DNA from: Nocardiopsis algeriensis
GTDB lineage: Bacteria; Actinomycetota; Actinomycetes; Streptosporangiales; Streptosporangiaceae
Direction: 5' to 3'
Length of the DNA: 64,000 nt
Assembly (NCBI RefSeq): GCF_014203695.1
Contig: NZ_JACHJO010000008.1
Location: forward strand, 248,001 to 312,000
The notes beneath the pieces were generated by a model that had not been told where the DNA came from, ran no database searches, and saw nothing but the letters and a program-made list of their open reading frames with translations. Of the stretch, positions 28,671-37,435 are shown piece by piece; position 1 is the stretch's first letter, and every line of letters starts with the position of its first letter. The position numbers and the translations under genes were made by a program.

Positions 28671-30842
28671 CTATTCAACGGCTTCCAGGAGAAGAGGCTC
28701 GAGGACAGGGGCCAGCGAACGGGAGAAGGCCGCTGTCAGATGGTTGTCGTCGTGGTAGGCGAGGACGTTGCCGAATACCGCAGGGCAGCTTCCCGAAGGG
28801 CAGAGGGCCTCGGTCATGTCGAGGAAGCGCACGTTCGGATGCTCGGCTTCGAGGCCTTCGTAGGGCGGCACATCCGCCAGGGAGTGGCTGACCTCGGTGG
28901 CACATTCGTTGCGCTGGTTCCTGTCCACGCACTCGATCGCATCGAACGCCAGGCGGGGGGTGTCCCTCAGCGCGACCACACGGATGCCGAGCTCCTCCAT
29001 CTGCCGCCACCGCTCGCGGTAGCCCTCGGGCAGTTCTTCGGCTCCGTCGCCTCCTGCATCACTAAGGGAGGCCAAGGTGAACACGGTGTCTGGCTGCTCG
29101 GCTGCGATTCGCTCGTAGGTGGCGTTGTTCCACTCGGTGCAGTCCGTGAAGGGCTCGCCCCTGTGCACCTGCTCGTCGGTGCTGAACTGGCAGCCGCTCT
29201 TGAGGATGGTGACCAGGCGCCATCCGTGTTTCTCGGAGATCTGCTCCAGGGCCTGGAACCAGTGCCGGGCATGGGAACTTCCCACCAGGGCGATGGTGTG
29301 GTCGGCGTCGTCGGGTCCGAACTCGCAGACGATCGGCTCACTTCCCTGGATACCCACGTTGCAGTCGTCGGTCTCCACGACCGTGGACTCACGAGCGTCC
29401 TCGGGCTGCGGGAAGAGCGGGAGCTGAGGCAGATCCTCTGCGAGGGCGGGGTTGGCGATGATCTCCGCACCGGGGTAGAGGGTCGTGTCCTGGCTGTGGA
29501 CGCTGATCAGTTCGGTCTGGCGCTCCATGTGCTGCTGCCATCCCAGGGAGGCTGCCAGGACCGGTACCAGGAATGCGGCAGCCAGAGAGAGGGAGACCCG
29601 CCGCTTGGGGAAGCGCTGGGTGACGCGGGTGACCCCGCCCTCGACGAAGCGGGTGGTGAGCCACGACAGCAGCAGGGAGAGCGCCAGGATGTAGGCGCCT
29701 CCGGTCAGACTCGGCCTCACCCGGTCGGTCATCTCCAGGTAGGTCACGAGGATCGGCCAGTGCCACAGGTACAGCGAGTAACCCATACCGCCGAGGCGGG
29801 TCAGCGGGGCCCAGGTGAGCAGGCGGTCCGCGCCCACACGGCTACCGGTGTTTCCCGCAAGGATGACCATGAGGGCAGCCAGGACGGGCCACAGGGCGAT
29901 GAAGCCGGGGAAATGGATGTCGACGGGTACCAGAAGCCCGCACAGAGACAGGGCGGCCAGTCCCAACCAGCCCATGAGGATCCGCAGCCGCCGGGGGAGG
30001 TCCCGCATGCGAGGAAGGAGGATGGCCAGAAGACCGCCCAGGGCCAGTTCCCACAGGCGGGTCCAGGTGTCGAAGTAGGCCCACTCGGGGTTGTGGTGGG
30101 TCATGTACAGCGAATACGAGAAGGACAGCACGAGCACGGTGGTGCAGTAGCCCAGTACCGCGCTGTGCAGCCGCAGCCCGAAGCGCCGTGCCAAGGCGGC
30201 CGCTGCCATGGCCAGCACGAGCCACAGAAGGTAGAACTGCCCCTGGATCGCCAAGGACCAGAAGTGCTGGAGAGGGCTGGCCGCGTTGTTCTGGGCGAGG
30301 TAGTCGACCGAGTTGAGTGCCAGGTTCCAGTTCTGGACGTACAGGGCTGAGGCGAAGGTGTCCGCGATGATGTCCGGCCAGCGGGACCTCGGGAAGAAGA
30401 GGAGAGCCGCCACCAGGATGCCCGCCATGACGACAGCGGCGGAGGGGAAGAGGCGCTTGGCCAGGCGGGTCAGGAAGCTGAGGGGGTTGATCTTCCCTTG
30501 GCGCTCGACGGTCCGTACGAGCGAACCGGTGATGAAGAAGCCGGTCAGGACGAGGAACACGTCCACGCCACCCGAGACGGTGCCGAACCAGATGTGGTAC
30601 ACGGCCACGAGGAGGACAGCGACTCCGCGCAGGCCCTCGATCTCCGGTCGGTAGGTGTTCTTCGCCGAGGGCTGTGCTGCGGCAGGAGAATTTGAGGAGC
30701 GCCCTGGGACATGCGGCGCGGACACAGAGATGGGCACAGAGGGACACCTGGTCAGAGCGACTGAGAAGGGAAGATCGGGTCGTCTGCCCGAGCTTTCCCT
30801 ATTCTGGGCCCAGAGAGCAGGTACTTTGCCCTGGATCGACAT
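28671..30842 (-). CDS. OafA/YrhL-type membrane acyltransferase with SGNH domain
   Basis: This is a 723-residue acyltransferase-3 protein. After ~65 residues comes the membrane domain: EIEGLRGVAVLLVAVYHI, GGVDVFLVLTGFFITGSLV, about ten helices to ~residue 430, including YSLYLWHWPILV. A soluble SGNH domain follows (ALVGSSHARHWFQAL; catalytic-type YHDDNHLT near the C-terminus). Such proteins O-acetylate peptidoglycan or surface glycans. The ATG at 30842 has AGAAGGGC upstream. Pairing with the Stealth gene on the same strand suggests joint work on a surface polymer. Confidence 0.92.
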   Translation of the reverse strand: MSIQGKVPALWAQNRESSGRRPDLPFSVALTRCPSVPISVSAPHVPGRSSNSPAAAQPSAKNTYRPEIEGLRGVAVLLVAVYHIWFGTVSGGVDVFLVLTGFFITGSLVRTVERQGKINPLSFLTRLAKRLFPSAAVVMAGILVAALLFFPRSRWPDIIADTFASALYVQNWNLALNSVDYLAQNNAASPLQHFWSLAIQGQFYLLWLVLAMAAAALARRFGLRLHSAVLGYCTTVLVLSFSYSLYMTHHNPEWAYFDTWTRLWELALGGLLAILLPRMRDLPRRLRILMGWLGLAALSLCGLLVPVDIHFPGFIALWPVLAALMVILAGNTGSRVGADRLLTWAPLTRLGGMGYSLYLWHWPILVTYLEMTDRVRPSLTGGAYILALSLLLSWLTTRFVEGGVTRVTQRFPKRRVSLSLAAAFLVPVLAASLGWQQHMERQTELISVHSQDTTLYPGAEIIANPALAEDLPQLPLFPQPEDARESTVVETDDCNVGIQGSEPIVCEFGPDDADHTIALVGSSHARHWFQALEQISEKHGWRLVTILKSGCQFSTDEQVHRGEPFTDCTEWNNATYERIAAEQPDTVFTLASLSDAGGDGAEELPEGYRERWRQMEELGIRVVALRDTPRLAFDAIECVDRNQRNECATEVSHSLADVPPYEGLEAEHPNVRFLDMTEALCPSGSCPAVFGNVLAYHDDNHLTAAFSRSLAPVLEPLLLEAVE

Positions 30843-31000
30843 CTTGTTGCCCTTCTGGTGTACAAGCTATGCAGTTCTGAACACCAACTCTTGACAACCT
30901 CCATACGTCAGTGGCGCCCGTCACTCCCCGCTCCTCGGTTTCTGCGTGCGATCTGCTGAAGAGGCTGCGGGACAACCCCGGTCCTCGGACACGGACGAAG

Positions 31001-31025
31001 ACCCCGCACCGGCACGGCGCGGGGT
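31001..31025 (-). terminator. Hairpin after the NCS1 permease gene
   Basis: ACCCCGC ... GCGGGGT with partly paired interior lies 20 bp past the permease stop on the minus strand. No T-tract. Probably the terminator of that gene. Confidence 0.5.
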
Positions 31026-31044
31026 CCTCGGGCGGGGGCGCGGA

Positions 31045-32625
31045 TCAGGCCGCCGCGGTCTCCTTCTCGTTCCGCCGGCTGTCCTCGGCGTCACCGCCGG
31101 GGACGGGAGCGGGGAAGAGCATGCTCAGGCCCCAGTGCAGGACCAGGGCGCTGACCAGGCCCACGACCCACCCGTAGTCGGCCAGCGGGGCCAGGAACGG
31201 GACGAGGCCCTCGGACGGGAACGGCCCCGAGCCCTCGGGGGAGTGCGAACCGCCCACGGCCAGCAGCGAGCCGACGGCGAAAGCGGTCAGGGCGCGCCAG
31301 TTCCAGCCGCCCGCGTACCAGTACGCGCCGCCGCGCCGGTACAGGCCGGGCAGGTCGAGGCGGGTGCGACGCACCAGCCAGTAGTCGGCGAGCAGGATGC
31401 CCGCCACGGTGCCGAGAAGACCGCCCACGGTGCCCAGCCAGGTGAAGATGTAGACGTTCTCGTTCTCCAGCAGCTTCCACGGGAAGATGAGCAGGCTGAG
31501 GACGCAGGTGATGAGCGCCCCGGTGCGGAAGCTGATCCACCTCGGCTTGAGGTTCGCCAGGTCGTAGGCGGGGCCGACCAGGTTCGCGGCGATGTTGGTG
31601 GAGACCGCGGCCAGCAGCACGACGAAGACCGCGAACAGCAGGCCGAGACCGCTGCCCATCTGCGCGACGACGTCGACCGGGTTCCACAGCGGCTCGCCGT
31701 AGACGGCCGCGGTGCCGGCCGTGACCATGACCGCCAGCAGTGAGAAGAGGGTCATCGTCGTGGGCAGGCCCAAGGTCTGGCCGACCATCTGTGCGCGCTG
31801 GGAGGAGGCGAACCGCGTGAAGTCGCTGATGTTGAGGGTCAGCGTGGCCCAGTAGCCGATGACGCCCATCAGCGACGGGAAGAACAGGGCCCAGAAGGAC
31901 GGCCCCCAGTCCATACCCTCGGGGTTCCCGGCGAGCATGACGCCCAGACCCCCCGCCTCGGCGGCCATCCACACGAGCAGGGCCAGGCCGCCCGCGACCA
32001 TCAGCGGGGCCGACCACACCTGGAGCTTGCGCACACCCTCCATGCCCCACAGGATGAGGAGGACCTGCGCCGCCCAGAACAGGCCGAAGGACAGCCACAG
32101 CGTCCACGGGTTGCCGCCCACCTCGGCGGCGTCCAGCCACCTCTCCCCGGCCAGGCGGCCGAGGAGGACGTACACGCCCTGTCCGCCGACCCAGGTCTGG
32201 ATGCCGAACCAGCCGCAGGCGACCGCGCCGCGCAGCAGGGCAGGCAGGTTGGCGCCGCGCAGACCGAACGAGGCGCGTGCGAACACGGGGAACGGGATGC
32301 CGTACTTGGCGCCGGCATGGCCGGTGAGCACCATCGGCACGAGCACGATCAGGTTGCCCAGGACGACGGCGAGCATCGCCTGGCGCCAGTCCATCCCGGC
32401 GGCGATCAGACCGCTGGCCAGGGTCCAGGCCGGGATGCTCACCGACATGCTGACCCACAGGGCCGAGAAGCTGCCGGTGCCCCAGGTGCGCCGGGAGAGC
32501 GGTACCGGCTGGAGGTCGGTGTTGACAAAGGGGCTCTCGGGCATCGCGGTGCCCTCGGCCAGGGAGACCCGTCCGTCGGCATGGGCGAGGACGGCCGGTT
32601 CCCGGGAAGGTGGAGCTTGGGTCAA
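31045..32625 (-). CDS. NCS1-family nucleobase/cation permease
   Basis: This is a 526-residue transporter of the cytosine/uracil/allantoin (NCS1) family with 12 predicted helices. FVNTDLQPVPLSRRTWG just before the first helix, GIPFPVFARASFGLRGANLP, ACGWFGIQTWVGGQ and LTLNISDFTRFASSQRAQM are family landmarks. The TTG at 32625 is my start because HADGRVSLAEGT before the first ATG (32544) is still family-like; the ATG has GAGGG upstream and is the alternative (499 residues). Substrate cannot be told from sequence. Confidence 0.88.
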   Translation of the reverse strand: MTQAPPSREPAVLAHADGRVSLAEGTAMPESPFVNTDLQPVPLSRRTWGTGSFSALWVSMSVSIPAWTLASGLIAAGMDWRQAMLAVVLGNLIVLVPMVLTGHAGAKYGIPFPVFARASFGLRGANLPALLRGAVACGWFGIQTWVGGQGVYVLLGRLAGERWLDAAEVGGNPWTLWLSFGLFWAAQVLLILWGMEGVRKLQVWSAPLMVAGGLALLVWMAAEAGGLGVMLAGNPEGMDWGPSFWALFFPSLMGVIGYWATLTLNISDFTRFASSQRAQMVGQTLGLPTTMTLFSLLAVMVTAGTAAVYGEPLWNPVDVVAQMGSGLGLLFAVFVVLLAAVSTNIAANLVGPAYDLANLKPRWISFRTGALITCVLSLLIFPWKLLENENVYIFTWLGTVGGLLGTVAGILLADYWLVRRTRLDLPGLYRRGGAYWYAGGWNWRALTAFAVGSLLAVGGSHSPEGSGPFPSEGLVPFLAPLADYGWVVGLVSALVLHWGLSMLFPAPVPGGDAEDSRRNEKETAAA

Positions 32626-32798
32626 GACACACCCTGTTCTTCGCTGGTGCGGGGGATCCGTACACGGACACGGCACTGGGCCCGCGGACGTTGGAACCGG
32701 GGAGGGCACCGGAAAAATCCGGACCGCCTCCGGGCCGGGGAACATCTTGGCATGCGGCCGACCCGCTCCCCGCCGCAGGATCGGGCTCCGGGCGGGGG

Positions 32799-33359
32799 TC
32801 AGTGCGTGAGGGACACCACGGTCTCGCCGCCGCCCCGCCGGCGGGCGCTCAGCCCGATGTGGGAGATCTCCTCCGCGGAGGGGACGTCGAAGGCGACGGT
32901 GGTCCGCACGGCGCGGCCGTTCGCGGGCAGGGTCACCCACATCGGTCCTCCCAGGCGCCCCGTGGCCTCGGGGTCCTCCTCCACCGGCACCCCCGCGTGT
33001 GTGTACACGTGCTGCTCGTCCCGCCAGAACTGCTGGTCGGGGCCCGTTCCGGCTACGTCCAGGTGCACCACGAGGAACTCGCCCCCGGGGACCAGGCCGT
33101 CGATCCGCGACAGCACCTCGGTGCGGGCGACCCTGAAGTACATGCCCTCGTGCGACACGGTGTCACCCGGTCCGGGGACCTCCCCGGCGGTCCGGGCGTC
33201 GCCGTCCTCGCGGCGGTCGAGGGCGAGAAAGGTCAGCAGGGTGAGCACGAGTCCGACGGCGAGCAGCCCCGCGCAGCCCAGCCCCGTGTACAGCCAGGGC
33301 GACCGCCTGCCCCCGGTGCCGCGGGGCCCCGGGTCCTCCGGTCCGTGCGCTCGCTCCAT
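32799..33359 (-). CDS. Small membrane-anchored protein with DUF4352-like domain
   Basis: A 186-residue protein: short Pro/Gly-rich N-terminus, one membrane segment (residues ~22-46, LYTGLGCAGLLAVGLVLTLL), then an extracellular beta-rich domain (YFRVARTEVLSRIDGLVPGG, FLVVHLDVAGTG). It resembles telokin/DUF4352-type exported domains. The ATG at 33359 has GGAGGAGG at a long spacing. Its neighbour at 33960-34748 has the same plan, so the two may be distant paralogues. Confidence 0.75.
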   Translation of the reverse strand: MERAHGPEDPGPRGTGGRRSPWLYTGLGCAGLLAVGLVLTLLTFLALDRREDGDARTAGEVPGPGDTVSHEGMYFRVARTEVLSRIDGLVPGGEFLVVHLDVAGTGPDQQFWRDEQHVYTHAGVPVEEDPEATGRLGGPMWVTLPANGRAVRTTVAFDVPSAEEISHIGLSARRRGGGETVVSLTH

Positions 33360-33440
33360 GGTCGTGCCCGGCCTCCTCCCGGTTCCCAGTGTGCGTCCGG
33401 GAGAGGGGGCTCCCCGGTCACCACGCCGTACTGTGGGGCC

Positions 33441-33896
33441 ATGGCACGTCTTCTCATCGTCCACCACACGGTGTCCCCGGCGACCCAGGAGCTGCTGGAG
33501 GCCGTCCTGGAGGGGGCGCGGACCGACGAGGTCGAGGGGGTGGAGGTCCTCGCCAGGCCCGCCCTGGCGGCCTCGGTGCACGACGCGCTCACCGCCGACG
33601 CCGTCGTGCTCGGCACCCCGGCCAACATCGGCTACATGTCGGGTGCCCTCAAACACTGGTTCGACGGTGTGTACTACCCCTGCCTGTCGGCCGGGCGGAC
33701 GGTGCCCTGGTCCCTGTACGTCCACGGCAACAGCGACACCTCCGGTGCGGTGCGCGCGGTGGAGTCGATCGCCAAGGGCATGGGGTGGCGGCGCCACCGT
33801 CCGCCGGTCACCGTCGTCGGGGACCCCGGCGCCGAGGACCGCGAGGCGTGCTGGGAACTGGGAGCGGTCTCCGCACTGGCGGCCCTGGGGGAATGA
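33441..33896 (+). CDS. Flavodoxin-fold / NADPH-dependent FMN reductase-like protein
   Basis: This is a 151-residue single-domain protein. RLLIVHHTVSPATQELLEAV is the phosphate-loop strand, VVLGTPANIGYMSGALKHWF the second flavin loop, and SLYVHGNSDTSGAV the third. It looks like the flavodoxin family that binds FMN and moves electrons; no partner gene is nearby. No ribosome-binding site is visible, but TACTGT ends 6 nt before the ATG, pointing to a leaderless mRNA. Confidence 0.82.
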   Translation: MARLLIVHHTVSPATQELLEAVLEGARTDEVEGVEVLARPALAASVHDALTADAVVLGTPANIGYMSGALKHWFDGVYYPCLSAGRTVPWSLYVHGNSDTSGAVRAVESIAKGMGWRRHRPPVTVVGDPGAEDREACWELGAVSALAALGE

Positions 33897-33959
33897 GAGA
33901 GGCGCCCCCGCCGGAGGCGGGAGCGCCTGTCGCCCAGCGGGCTCCGGACACGGAGCGCC

Positions 33960-34748
33960 TTACTGCACCTGGGTGACGATGGGGTCCTTCATGCCGAAGC
34001 TCGGGTCGTAGCGGACCTCGGTGACGACGACCTCGCCGACCGCCGCGACCTGGCCGCTGACGCTGTCGCCGGGGGCGAGGCTGCCGGTCTCGAAGTGCGT
34101 CATGTCGGCGAAGAGGCTGGCGCCCCAGTCGTTGGTCTCGGTGCCGTCGTCGAGGACCACGGTGAAGTAGAGGGGGTTCATGTCGAGCGCCTCGTCGGAG
34201 TTGTTGGTGATCGTGACGTCGACGACGGTGTAGACGGAGTCCGGCTCGAGGACGTCTCCGGTCGTGCCGGCGCGGGTTGCGGTCATGGAGACCTCGCCCT
34301 CGGCCGCGGGCGCCTCGGCGCCGCCCCCGCCGCCGGCCCCCTCCTCCGCGGCGCCGGTCTCACCACTGCTCTGGGAAGCGGTGTCGGTCTCGTCCCCGCC
34401 CGAGGCGAGGGCGATGATGCCGAAGACGAGGAGCACCACGAGGACGAGGCCGAAGCAGCCGCCGATACCGATGCCGACCTTGGTGCCCGTGGACATGCCC
34501 TGCTTGGGGGGCTGCCCTCCGGGAGGGGGGCCGTAGGCGCCGGGGTAGGCCTCGTAACCGCCTGCCCCGTACGGCGGCTGCCCACCGGGCGGGTTCCCGT
34601 ACGGGGGCTGTCCGCCGGGCGGGTTCCCGTACGGGGACGGGGCTCCGTAGGGCGGCTGTCCGCCGGGCGGGTTCCCGTACGGGGGCTGGCCTCCGGAAGG
34701 GCCTCCGTACGGGGGCTGGGGGCCGGAGGGGTCGTTGGGATAGGCCAT
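33960..34748 (-). CDS. DUF4352-type membrane protein with Pro/Gly/Tyr-rich repeat N-terminus
   Basis: A 262-residue protein. Residues 1-85 are repeats of GGQPPYGNPP, a membrane helix follows (VGIGIGGCFGLVLVVLLVFG), then a Gly/Ala/Glu linker and a beta-rich DUF4352 domain (YTVVDVTITNNSDEALDMNP, LYFTVVLDDGTETND). These are exported and of unknown role. The ATG at 34748 has GGAG 6 nt upstream. Ends just short of the flavodoxin gene, convergent with it. Confidence 0.85.
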   Translation of the reverse strand: MAYPNDPSGPQPPYGGPSGGQPPYGNPPGGQPPYGAPSPYGNPPGGQPPYGNPPGGQPPYGAGGYEAYPGAYGPPPGGQPPKQGMSTGTKVGIGIGGCFGLVLVVLLVFGIIALASGGDETDTASQSSGETGAAEEGAGGGGGAEAPAAEGEVSMTATRAGTTGDVLEPDSVYTVVDVTITNNSDEALDMNPLYFTVVLDDGTETNDWGASLFADMTHFETGSLAPGDSVSGQVAAVGEVVVTEVRYDPSFGMKDPIVTQVQ

Positions 34749-34906
34749 GAGGTGCTCCGGTCTCGTGCTCGAGGGCGCGGGGGGTGCGCAGGTGCCGTGC
34801 ACCCACACGTAGGGCTCACAGGAAGATATCGGACAGGGCCCTGCCCGGGGGAGCCCCTCCGCCGCCGACCGTTCCGTCCGGGACCCGTCCTTGGTACTTT
34901 GTGCCT

Positions 34907-35197
34907 GTGCCCATGGACTACCACCCCACTCCCACCGAAGTCGTGGCGTCCTGGATCCCGCACGACGCGCGGTGGCACGAGGCGGCGCGGTCGGCGGCCG
35001 CGATCGGTGTGGACACCGTCCGGCGCTATGTCTGCGGTCTGATCCTCGACCACCGCGACGGGGACAGGGAGCTCACCGACGAGTACGACCTGAGGTCCAT
35101 CGAGGCCCTGACCGAGGACCTCGGCGCGGGCGGCCTGGCCGCGGTCGAGTGGAGCAGGGTCCGAGACGCCCTGCTACTCCCCCTGGAGGCCAGGTAG
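34907..35197 (+). CDS. Small conserved-looking protein of unknown function
   Basis: A 96-residue acidic soluble protein (YHPTPTEVVASWIPHDARWH, YVCGLILDHRDGDRELTDEY). No family recognised. TACTTT at 34895-34900 ends 6 nt before GTG 34907, which favours a leaderless start there; ATG 34913 is two codons later. Its 3' end overlaps the opposite-strand zinc-ribbon gene by 24 bp. Confidence 0.6.
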   Translation: MPMDYHPTPTEVVASWIPHDARWHEAARSAAAIGVDTVRRYVCGLILDHRDGDRELTDEYDLRSIEALTEDLGAGGLAAVEWSRVRDALLLPLEAR

Positions 35198-35383
35198 GGG
35201 TGCGGGTGCCTCGGGGAAGCACTCGGGGCAGTCCTCGCCGCAGGGGTAGCTGGTCATCGACATGGACCGGCAGCGAACGCAGGTTCTGCGCCTCCCCCCG
35301 GGAGGGTCGTGCCGCCACATGTGGTGGCCCGCCCGGCAGATCCCCGAGGGCGCCATCGTGTTCTCGTCGGGCGCTGCGCTCAT
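35174..35383 (-). CDS. Small Cys/His-rich, zinc-ribbon-like protein
   Basis: A 69-residue protein with GICRAGHHMWRHDPPGGRR followed by TCVRCRSM and YPCGEDCPECFPE. The spaced C-x2-C pairs and His residues suggest one or two zinc ribbons. The ATG at 35383 has only a weak upstream site. It overlaps the preceding gene tail-to-tail. No family named; possibly a small regulator. Confidence 0.5.
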   Translation of the reverse strand: MSAAPDENTMAPSGICRAGHHMWRHDPPGGRRRTCVRCRSMSMTSYPCGEDCPECFPEAPAPLPGLQGE

Positions 35384-35561
35384 GAGAGGCACCGTAGCCC
35401 ACGCGACCCGGGCATCGGAAGAGCGCCCCGCCCGGGAACCGGGGCCGGCCACCGGAGGAACGTCCTGGCCCCGGGCCGGGGACAGCCGGGTGCCCAGGTC
35501 GTACTACCTTGTGTAGTAGAGGACTGCCGGTGCGGCGGAGAACGGGACGAGCGGAGGCGGC

Positions 35562-35924
35562 GTGGTCGACTGGCTGACCATGACGATTCAGATGGTGTCG
35601 CTGGCGATGGCCGGGTGGTGCCTGGTGTCGACCTTCCGGGACCGGCCCATGCTCGTGCCCCACCTGGTCGGCATGGGGATCCTGTGGCTCCTGGTGATCG
35701 GCCAGGCTGTCGCCACCGGTATCACCATGGCGGGCGGCGACCGCCCCGCCGAGACGGCCATGTTCGTCTCCTACCTGGCCACCGTCGTCCTCCTGCCCCC
35801 CGCCTGCGCGGTGTGGGGCTTCATGGAGCGCACCAAGTGGGGACCGGCCGTGATCGCCTTCGCGTGCCTGATCCTCCCTGTCCTGTTCGTCCGCCTCGAG
35901 CAGCTCTGGAACCCCGTTGTCTGA
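35562..35924 (+). CDS. Integral membrane protein, 120 residues
   Basis: Four hydrophobic segments (MTIQMVSLAMAGWCLVSTF, LVGMGILWLLVIGQAVATG, AMFVSYLATVVLLPPACAVW, GPAVIAFACLILPVLFVRL) in 120 residues. GTG start with CGGAGG upstream. It overlaps the next gene by 8 nt. The pair with 35917 is one I recall as a recurring gene couple in actinomycetes; function unknown. Confidence 0.85.
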   Translation: MVDWLTMTIQMVSLAMAGWCLVSTFRDRPMLVPHLVGMGILWLLVIGQAVATGITMAGGDRPAETAMFVSYLATVVLLPPACAVWGFMERTKWGPAVIAFACLILPVLFVRLEQLWNPVV

Positions 35925-36342
35925 CACAGCCGCACCCACCACCGCCAAGGACCTGCGCACGGGACCGGGGCGGCTCCTCGTCGCCGTGTACGGCGTGTTC
36001 GCCCTCGCCGCGACCGCCCGCGGCACCTACCAGCTCGCCACCGGGTTCGAGGAGGCCCCGCTCGCCTACCTCCTGTCGGTGTTCGCCGGAGCGGTCTACC
36101 TCGTCGCCGCCGTCGGCCTCGCCCGCGCGGGGCGCACCTCGCGCCGGGTGGCCCTCGTCTCGTGCACCGTCGAGATGGTCGGCGTGCTCGTCGTGGGCGC
36201 CGCGAGCCTCTTCCTCCCCGAGGTCTTCCCCGAGGACACGGTGTGGTCGGGCTTCGGCAGCGGCTACTTCTTCGTCCCGCTGGTCCTGCCGGCTCTCGGG
36301 CTGTGGTGGATCCTGAGAATCCACCGCCTCGACCAGGGGTGA
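35917..36342 (+). CDS. Integral membrane protein, 141 residues
   Basis: Four membrane helices (RLLVAVYGVFALAATARGTY, YLLSVFAGAVYLVAAVGLAR, ALVSCTVEMVGVLVVGAASL, YFFVPLVLPALGLWWILRI). The start is TTG 35917, overlapping the previous stop by 8 nt; no ATG or GTG lies before the first helix, and the usual N-terminus of this group begins at this point. Translational coupling is likely. Function unknown. Confidence 0.82.
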   Translation: MSDTAAPTTAKDLRTGPGRLLVAVYGVFALAATARGTYQLATGFEEAPLAYLLSVFAGAVYLVAAVGLARAGRTSRRVALVSCTVEMVGVLVVGAASLFLPEVFPEDTVWSGFGSGYFFVPLVLPALGLWWILRIHRLDQG

Positions 36343-36369
36343 TGCGGACCGCCTGGTTAGGCTGAGGGC

Positions 36370-37245
36370 ATGACGGAACCCTTGCCCCTGCCTGTCGCGG
36401 TGTCCTCGGACTGGCTCCTGGCCCACCGCGACGACGTGTCCGTGGTCGACTCCCGGTGGTACATGGACGGCCGTTCCGGGCGCGAAGCCTATCTCGCCGG
36501 CCACATCCCGGGGGCGGTGTTCGCCGACGTGGACACCGACCTCGCCGCCCCGGCCTCTCCCGAGGGCGGGCGCCACCCGCTGCCCTCGGCCGCCGACTTC
36601 GCCCGGACCCTGGGACGCCTGGGCATCGGGGACCGGGCCAGGGTGGTCGTGTACGACGACGCGGGCGGTTCGGTCGCGGCGCGGCTCGTGTGGATGCTCC
36701 GCGTCCTGGGCACCCCCGCCGCGTTCCTCGACGGCGGCCTGCAGACCTGGGCCGGCGAGCTGGAGGAGGGCGAGCACACACCCCCGGCGGTGCACCGGAC
36801 CCCGCAGCACTGGCCGGCCGACCGGATCGTGCACACCGGCACCGTCCTGGCCGGGACGTCCGACCCCCGGCAGCTGATCCTCGACGCACGTGCCCGCGGC
36901 CGCTACACCGGGGAGCAGCCGGCGCCCGTCGACGCCCGGCCCGGCCACGTCCCCGGGGCGCGCAGCGCCGAGTGGACCGGCAACCTCGGCCCCGACGGCC
37001 TGCTCGCCTCTCCCGAGGCCCTGCGCGAGCGCTTCGCCGCCCTGGGCGCCGACGGTACGCGGACCGTCACCGTCTACTGCGGCTCGGGGGTGACCGCCTG
37101 CCACGACCTGCTCGCCCTGGAGCACGCGGGTCATTCCGGTGCCCGCCTCTACCCGGGTTCCTGGAGCCTGTGGGGAGGCGACGACTCCCTGCCCGTGGAG
37201 ACGGGCGATCCGTACGCGGGGGCAGGCGGTCCGCACGCGCCGTGA
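36370..37245 (+). CDS. Two-domain sulfurtransferase (rhodanese)
   Basis: This is a 291-residue tandem rhodanese. The N-terminal domain is inactive-looking; the C-terminal one carries the catalytic C237 in CGSGVTA (YCGSGVTACHDLL). That loop is typical for thiosulfate or 3-mercaptopyruvate sulfurtransferases. It would transfer sulfur to cyanide or thiols in the cytoplasm. There is no ribosome-binding site; TAGGCT ends 6 nt before the ATG, again suggesting leaderless expression. Confidence 0.93.
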   Translation: MTEPLPLPVAVSSDWLLAHRDDVSVVDSRWYMDGRSGREAYLAGHIPGAVFADVDTDLAAPASPEGGRHPLPSAADFARTLGRLGIGDRARVVVYDDAGGSVAARLVWMLRVLGTPAAFLDGGLQTWAGELEEGEHTPPAVHRTPQHWPADRIVHTGTVLAGTSDPRQLILDARARGRYTGEQPAPVDARPGHVPGARSAEWTGNLGPDGLLASPEALRERFAALGADGTRTVTVYCGSGVTACHDLLALEHAGHSGARLYPGSWSLWGGDDSLPVETGDPYAGAGGPHAP

Positions 37246-37318
37246 CGTGCGCGCGGTGGTGCGAAAAAAAGATCTGAGTACCGGTTTCGCCCTGGGGCGG
37301 CCGTTTTTGGACATAAAG

Positions 37319-37347
37319 GGAACCTGGTGTTCGTTTCCTGCGTCTGA
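37319..37347 (+). promoter_or_regulatory. ECF sigma-factor (sigma-E-type) promoter
   Basis: GGAACC at 37319-37324, 16 nt, CGTCTGA at 37341-37347. This is the pattern known for sigma-E-class ECF promoters of actinomycetes (GGAAC...CGTCT). The start site would be near 37354, about 80 nt before the DUF4178 gene. It implies control by cell-envelope stress. No gene for the sigma factor is in the window. Confidence 0.65.
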
Positions 37348-37435
37348 CCAGCTTGTAGGATTGCCCGGCCCGAGGACAATGACGGACAACAAGGGCTTAC
37401 GGGGCTGTCCCGAAGCGAATTGAGGAACACTGTCC

